A stretch of DNA of 64,000 nt, taken from positions 10,540,818-10,604,817 of the forward strand of contig CM039134.1 of NCBI GenBank assembly GCA_022036555.1. The letters run 5' to 3'. This stretch comes from Microstegium vimineum. Its lineage: Eukaryota; Streptophyta; Magnoliopsida; Poales; Poaceae. Below, piece after piece: positions 58,185-64,000 of the stretch (positions are counted from its first letter, which is position 1; each line of letters starts with the position of its first letter). The translations under genes were made by a program, and so were the position numbers. The notes beneath the pieces are model-generated. The model was not told the DNA's origin, searched no databases, and worked only from the letters and a program-made list of their open reading frames with translations.

Positions 58185-58251
58185 TATTTATAGCCGGGAG
58201 GCCAACGGGCGGATCGAGCAAACAGGCAAGTGAATCTCCGCATTTAATGCG
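58185..58251 (-). promoter_or_regulatory. Putative promoter of the antisense gene in element 2
   Basis: On the minus strand CGCATTTAATGCG (58239-58251) precedes TATAAATA (58185-58192), about 176 bp before the ATG at 58008. The arrangement matches element 1. Confidence 0.6.
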
Positions 58252-58379
58252 CCTGTATACCGTCTCCTCGTATTCCTCCAGGATAAGCGTCCAGTCCCAT
58301 TATCGGGCCCCGCACCGCACTCCGCCCTGCGTCTGCCACTGTTGCGACCGAACGGACATCTCCTAAAAAGGCGCGCGGC

Positions 58380-59565
58380 GGTAAGCGTTATCGTCGGAGG
58401 TAAGGAATCTCGAGGCAGCGAAGGCTGGCCCTCGAAAGGGTGTTCGACAGCCACCCTCGAGTACCCGAGGACAGAAATGACCTCGGGTTATGGACTATGG
58501 TCCACCCCCAAAATCTCGAGGGGACAAAGGCCGACCCACGAACGGGCCCGACAGCCCCCCTCGAGTGCCCGAGGTCTGAGGGGACCTCGGGTTATCGACT
58601 CCAGTCCACTCCCAAGTCTCGAGGGGGCAAAGGCTGGCCCTTACACAGGGTTCGACAGCCTCCCTCGAGGACTCGAGCCTAATGGGCAGATCCGACAAAG
58701 GCACAGGTATGTCCCCATGTTCAATACAGCTGCCCACTTCCCCTCCTCTGTATTCCACAGGATAGGACTTCTCCTTCGGAGGCTAGCGGCGGATGACGAA
58801 CCATCCGTCAAATCTTGAGGGAGCGAAGGCTGGCCCTTACATAGGGTTCGACAGCGGCCCTCGAGTACCTGAGGTCAGGAAGGACCCATGGTTACGGACT
58901 CCGGTCCACCCCTAAAATCTTGAGGGAGCGGAGGCTGGCCCCACGAACGGGGTTCGACAGCCGCCCTCGAGTATGCGAGTCAGGGATGACCCGGGGGGGG
59001 GGGGCCAGGCGTGTGCCCCTAGCTCGAGAACGAACTCTCGAGGTCCCCTGGGACATATCCTAAGGATCCCTACGCTGGGAGACATCGAGCCACCAACCCC
59101 CATCGAACAGAGTTGGCACCTTGGTAAGCCATACAGTCTTGCTTAGTAAGCCATACGGTCTTGCTTAATGAGAACGCCTCCGGACTGCTAATCGACCCCT
59201 ATCGAATGGGGCACGAGTTCTCACTTGGATTTTTACCCGTACTGGGCACCATTTCTAATGGACACCTGCCCGACACCAGCTCACAGAGGACTTCGAGGCT
59301 CGTCCTAACGGGGATAGCACGATGCTCTTCGCCCCACAATCCGAACGCAAGGATCCGTGGGAAGGACGCTATGAGGTAGTGAAGGCCTAGCCACGCAAGG
59401 GCCCGACTACACACGACACCCCTCGACAAAAGAGGGTCGAAAACACTCGTGACCTGGCAGACAGAGTTGACCTCTCGGTGGGGGCGCTGTGACTCCAGTA
59501 ACGCTCGAGGGAGCGAAGGCTGGCCCTCGGTAGGGTTCGACAGCCGCCCTCGAGCACCTCTCTTT
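58380..59565. repeat. Degenerate ~100-bp repeats with GGGTTCGACAGCC
   Basis: At least six copies of a phrase running from CTCGAGGG(A/G)GC(G/A)AAGGCTGGCC to GTTCGACAGCC(G/T)CCCTCGAG lie at about 58408, 58510, 58617, 58818, 58920 and 59506. They are non-coding. A G-run occurs at 58992-59003. Confidence 0.65.
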
Positions 59566-59659
59566 TCAGGGAAAGGAACGTTCATAGCCTAGCGAACGAA
59601 ATCGACCCCTCTAGGGCGTCGCGTCTCCAGGCAACCTTAAAACCCCTCGATAAAACACC

Positions 59660-59993
59660 TCATAGCCCCCAGAGGAGTTCTTAATCACTCCTCTGGGGCC
59701 TCGGAGGCTACCCCCAAGGGGTGCGCTCGCGCGCACCCCACGAAAAATCGAACCTCTTACTAACCCTACAGGTCAAGGGCAAAAGCTCCGGGTAATCCTT
59801 ACTCCCCCCGAGAAAACTCATATCGTAGCCCCCAGAGGAGTTCTTAATCACTCCTCTGGGGCCTCGGGGGCTACCCCCGTAGGGTGCGCTCGCGCGCACC
59901 CCACGGAGAATCGAATCTCTTACTAACTCTGCAGGTTAATGCCAAAAGCCTCTATGCGAATTCTCCTTATCCGCACAGAGGCTCGGGGGCTAC
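59660..59993 (+). promoter_or_regulatory. Three stem-loop plus polypurine units before the 3' LTR
   Basis: Units 1 and 2 (59663-59740 and 59826-59903) each have a 12-bp-arm stem-loop (CCCCAGAGGAGT/ACTCCTCTGGGG), then GGCCTCGG(A/G)GGCTAC, then the hairpin GGTGCGCTCGCGCGCACC. The third has a weaker stem (GCCTCTATGCG / CGCACAGAGGC) and ends AGGCTCGGGGGCTAC directly at the LTR. The last is the functional polypurine tract; the others look like duplicates. Confidence 0.7.
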
Positions 59994-61452
59994 TGTCAGG
60001 TACAAAGGTAAGGGGTACCCTAAACCCTTCGATAATTTAACGCTTAAACATAGCAACTATTTTTAAGATAGGAATCAACCAACCGCTCAAATCGACAAAC
60101 AAGGGCCCATCACACGAAAGCCCCCTGCGCCGGCGATATCGACCAGTGGGCCGGCCCGCTTCTGGAAAAATGACGGACCAGGGGTCGAACGAACGACCCC
60201 TCCGCCTCCACCTCGACGCCGAATGACGGACCGGGGGTCGAACGAACGACCCCTCCGCCTCCACCTCGACGCCGGATGACGGACCGGGGGTCGAACGAAC
60301 GACCCCTCTGCCTCCACCTCGACGCCGGATAACGGACCGGGGGTCGAACAAACGACCCCCCCCCCCGCCTCCACCTCGACGCCGGATGACGGACCGGGGG
60401 TCGGACGAACGACCCCTCCACCTCCACCTCGACGCCGGATGACGGACCGGGGGTCGAACGAACGACCCTTCCGCCTCTACCTCGACCTCTCCGACTCCGC
60501 CACTACTCTAACGGACGGAAAGGGGTCGAACGAACGACCCCCGGACAGGAAGCTCGATCAGCCCAACTGCTCCTGGTATGGGTTAAAGGGAATCCACCTA
60601 ACGCCATGGGCGCCCACGACCGCAGTCAAATCCATCAACTCACCGCCATGTCCCTGACTCCCGTCAACTGTGCTGCCGCTGTAACCACGTCGCGAGTACG
60701 GACTCCAGAGGCACCCCTCGAGACGTGAACAGGACGACCCTCGACGACGTCTTCAGGACACGACAAGGCCACCCCGGTCTCGACCCCACCCCTCGACCGG
60801 GGGGCTCGAACCCTACCTCCAACAACTTCGGTATGGGGCCCATCCCATCCGCCCCGTCCCGCTTCAACTGTGGGACTCGCGCCCGTCTGCGGAGGGACGA
60901 CCCTGCTGTGCCGCGATGTGCCGCGACGTCTAGTCTACTGTCACCACGCCCCGGAGCGCCAGAAGGACGTGAAGACCACGCCATCACAGTGATCGACGTC
61001 CCTTCGTCAACACTATGCCGCGGACATGCCTCCCATGCTACAACAATTTAGGACCCTGTACCCTCGGGCCTCTCCCTGGTCTATAAAAGGGACGCCGAGG
61101 TAGAAAAAAGGGAGATCGGTATCTCTGGACTTTCAGATGACTCCACACTCAGACTTCATACACCCCGTTACTTGATCGATCCCTCAAGCAACCAACCGAC
61201 TGCCTAGGATAGCCCTGCTAGCCTTAGGCCACAGCTCACTCTGAGCAACCCCGTGTAAACCAACTTGTACCCCCCTGTACGAGCACTTCGGTGCGAGATA
61301 ATACAAGTCATCCTCCCCCGCTGGACGTAGGGCCTTCTTTGCCCGAACCAGGATAAATCTTGTGTCCTTCTTGCATCACATCTGGGAGAGGGAGCACGCA
61401 ATATACAAATTTACTAGCCGGTGGTCTTGACCCCCGGGTCATAACATCGACA
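59994..61452 (+). repeat. 3' LTR of element 2
   Basis: 1,459 bp, closely matching 45326-46790 with scattered substitutions and small indels, so the insertion is not brand new. TATAAAAG at 61082-61089. Confidence 0.92.
60172..60487. repeat. 53-bp tandem array (six units) in the 3' LTR
   Basis: The same six-unit array as in the 5' LTR, with the same C-run expansion in the fourth unit, so it predates the insertion. Confidence 0.9.
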
Positions 61453-61457
61453 TTGTT

Positions 61458-62616
61458 CAACTATATCGATCCCTCTCCATGGGTAGGTCTCTCCTTTCCC
61501 TCTGAGCCTCCATGGAATTGGTGTCTCATGTGTCCAACCAATGCCTCCCTCTCATTGGTCTCTCACTCTCGAGGAGTCCTATCGTTGCCCTAGATTTCCA
61601 TCGATCTCTCACTACTATTTCTTGTCCTGCTCTCTTGGTGCATTATCGCCACCCGCCCTAGATCTGCAGTCCCATTGGCAAATGATAGATTCCAACATCT
61701 CATCTATGGCCGATAGATCCAATGAGCAATATGATATGAAGAGATTCCAAGGTGAGCCCCTTATTTCCTCAACTGCTCCCACTCCTCTCTCACTCTCTTT
61801 AATCTCTCTTGGTCTCTACTTCTTAGCATAGGGTGGTCGTCCCTCCGTGAAGTAGGATCAAGAGTGTCATCTAGCCTTGTGCCTACACCATCGACAGCGG
61901 TAGCTACTTCTATTGCACGCTGTCTAGGCTCATATCCCTCTTCCTTTTATGTCTTGTGCTCGGCCTCCATGCAACGATTAACACCAGTGGGCGTGAGTGT
62001 GCAGGCAACAAGGATGACGACATTGAAGCATGGACATCGACATGAAACTACCACATGTGCTGCATATGAGGTTTGGTAAGGTGCATGGAACTTCTGCACC
62101 ACCACATCTAGCTAAGGATTGTTGACGGCATTTTGGCGTCATCGTTGTAGACAATTTTAGGGCTCTTTACTATCATCTGACCTTTTTCTTTATATAATAA
62201 TATGATATTACTATAATCTAGTGTCGCCGCCTATAATTACAAACTTCAAAGTTTTTGGCCACTGACCTTTGATATTTCTCATTTACACATACCTTCTTCG
62301 CAAGGCTGGTGGGCACCCTAAGTCTAAAAAGGGCTTTTGTAGTAGTGTTGTCACCACAATATCATACTATTGATATTAGTATCCTTATCTTATTGTTCTA
62401 ATTGCTAGATGCCCCAAGAGAGTCTTAATATGTTAATATTCACAAGTCGTGCTAGAAAAAATTAACTCTACAAATTCTCACAAAAATAAAAAATATTATG
62501 TCATCTATTTGATAAACTAACAATCTTTGACAATAATAGCAATCAACACCATTCAGATTTCCAAAACTGGCTTACCTTTGTCACTATAAAAATAGTCCAA
62601 ATAAGGTAACCTCTAA
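61458..62616. other. Non-genic flank of element 2 with a CACTA end
   Basis: No credible coding sequence. AAGGGCTTTTGTAGTAGTG at 62329-62347 is the reverse complement of a typical CACTA terminus (CACTACTACAAAAGCCC). Its partner end was not found in the window. Confidence 0.35.
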
Positions 62617-62734
62617 GGGCCCTTTGGAATACAGTAATTTCACAATAATTGTAAAGGAATTTCACAAAAATCGATTCATTTTCACAAGAAAACACCAGAA
62701 AACAAGAAAAAAGTTCCACAATCCAAAGGTGCCC
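62617..62734. mobile_element. Tourist-like MITE (118 bp)
   Basis: Ends GGGCCCTTTGGAATAC and ATCCAAAGGTGCCC are inverted repeats with small differences. TAA flanks both sides (62614-62616 and 62735-62737), the duplication expected for PIF/Harbinger elements. Confidence 0.72.
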
Positions 62735-63919
62735 TAAATCTTATTGTAAAGAATACCACCACTATATAAAATAATAACCCCATATTCTTCATCTAAATTG
62801 TCCATACATGTCATTACGAAATTAATATAAGTAAACCTCTAGTAGTGTATCTAAATTACCCATTTCCTATATAATTAATTTTTTTTGCTATATTATTAAA
62901 ATAACATAAAGTATATGAATATACATATATGCATGAAGCGACAAGTATGTGGATTTCAAACTAAATATATAGCTGAAACTAAGGTTTTAACTAAACACAT
63001 TCCAAGCATACATATGAAAGTATGGTGCAAAGGTGATAAATATGAATGGGATGAAAACTTATGGAGAGTAATTGAAAAAAAACTAGTTTGTCACAAGCGA
63101 ACAAATGTAAGAAAAAGTATCTATATATAAATATTCTACTGTAATATAGACACATGAGATAGTTTCAACTGAACACACAGACACATGGAGGCACTATTCT
63201 GAATAATGGGATGGAAAGTTAGATAAAGTAACTTCAATGGAAACCTATCACAACACGATACACAAGAGGGAAAATTAAATGAAAACATTTATCCGTTTGT
63301 ATTATACTACAACTACATGAGATCGTTTCAGGTAAGCATATTATGCCTAAAGTCTAAACATACACGGTATAGAACTAAAAAATAAACAAGCTTGCATTGT
63401 GTTATAAAGAACCTAATTAATAACAATCGGAGCTATACACTGGGTTGGATCACGTACATCGGACATCCGAGACACCGACAAGGCGACAAGTACTCCACAT
63501 GGATTCGATCCGATTCCGATGTCTGGTGCTCTGTTGTATGCAATGCAAGCAAGCAATGTAGTAGTATATAGCTAGCTAGTACGACTGGCTCTGCCTGTGC
63601 AAATGCAAAATGGCGTCATCTGCTACTGCTACCTGCACGTGAAATTTTCACTAGTCCTGTACGGTACAGTAGTAAAACTAGTAACCATCCAAGGACCCGG
63701 CTGCATTCGGTCCACACGTGTCTAGTTATGATCTAGGGCTAGGGCATGCATGCATAGTATTGACCACTGTGCAGTTGGGTTTGGTACTTCGGCACACAAG
63801 GGGGTTATACACACACATATATTTATCATAATGTATATATTTACGATAACACATGGAGATATTTGTCATAATATTATCATAAACGGAGTTACTATAATTT
63901 TATAGCCCGTTACAGAGTA

Positions 63920-63922
<3 letters not shown>
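62735..63922. other. AT-rich intergenic region
   Basis: I see no gene. Palindromic GCATGCATGC at about 63745 and repeated CTAGCTAG are present but carry no clear meaning. Confidence 0.3.

Positions 63923-63989
<67 letters not shown>
63923..63989. repeat. (TA)n microsatellite at the window end
   Basis: About 33 uninterrupted TA units. Confidence 0.92.
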
Positions 63990-63991
<2 letters not shown>

Positions 63992-64000
63992 AGGCATCTA

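Larger units (their letters stand above)
45326..61452 (+). mobile_element. Ty3/gypsy (Tat-like) LTR retrotransposon with full pol (element 2)
   Basis: 16,127 bp, flanked by TTGTT (45321-45325 and 61453-61457). LTRs begin TGTC(G/A)GGTACAAAGG and end CACCGACA or CATCGACA. The order gag, protease, RT, RNase H, integrase is Ty3/gypsy. An antisense gene before the 3' LTR and the length suggest the Tat lineage (Grande, RIRE2, Retand relatives), by inference. Every coding domain carries at least one stop, shift or active-site change, so this copy is inactive. It shares the primer site, antisense gene and stem-loops with element 1, but the LTRs are unrelated, so it is a cousin and not the direct parent. 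Confidence 0.88.

Overview
This is nuclear DNA of a grass, probably a panicoid relative of sorghum, Miscanthus or sugarcane. The evidence is spliced plant genes with AT-rich introns, Tat-like Ty3/gypsy elements, an RTE LINE with a CATCAA tail, and hAT, CACTA, Stowaway and Tourist elements. The species name is an inference; the eukaryotic grass character is clear. About three quarters of the window is transposable element, much of it nested.

Layout. 1-1030: last exons of an unrecognised plant gene. 1278-4622: RTE LINE (minus) with a perfect 15-bp target duplication. 4638-7792: AT-rich, with one possible small exon (minus). 7793-11809: hAT transposon with a spliced but broken transposase. 12526-13700: MITE-like sequences. 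From 13830: a real host gene for a LisH-CTLH protein, in at least eight exons. Its last part meets a large nest: an L1 LINE (16860-39709) interrupted by a LINE-like insert (17065-18457), a 16.15-kb gypsy element on the minus strand (19665-35816, itself holding a 4.05-kb probable solo LTR) and a 2-kb insert full of palindromes (37099-39134). A good terminal exon lies beyond the nest (39968-40012), so the nest may sit in one giant intron.

40396-45124: MITEs, including a CACTA element inside a Stowaway element, and a small intronless membrane-protein gene (42554-42931, minus) with a TATA box. 45326-61452: a second gypsy element (16.13 kb, plus) with gag, protease, RT, RNase H and integrase, all damaged. 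61458-64000: AT-rich sequence with a CACTA end, a Tourist MITE and a terminal TA microsatellite.

The most interesting system is shared by the two gypsy elements. Each carries, between its pol end and its 3' LTR, a long gene on the opposite strand. That gene has its own TATA box and an identical 13-bp palindrome upstream, GT-AG introns, an N-terminal domain like the 'putative gypsy type transposon' family, a coiled coil and a conserved C-terminus. Beside the 3' LTR both elements also carry stem-loops followed by a copy of the polypurine tract. The minus-strand element has kept gag, a broken protease and the antisense gene but has no RT, RNase H or integrase, so it looks non-autonomous.
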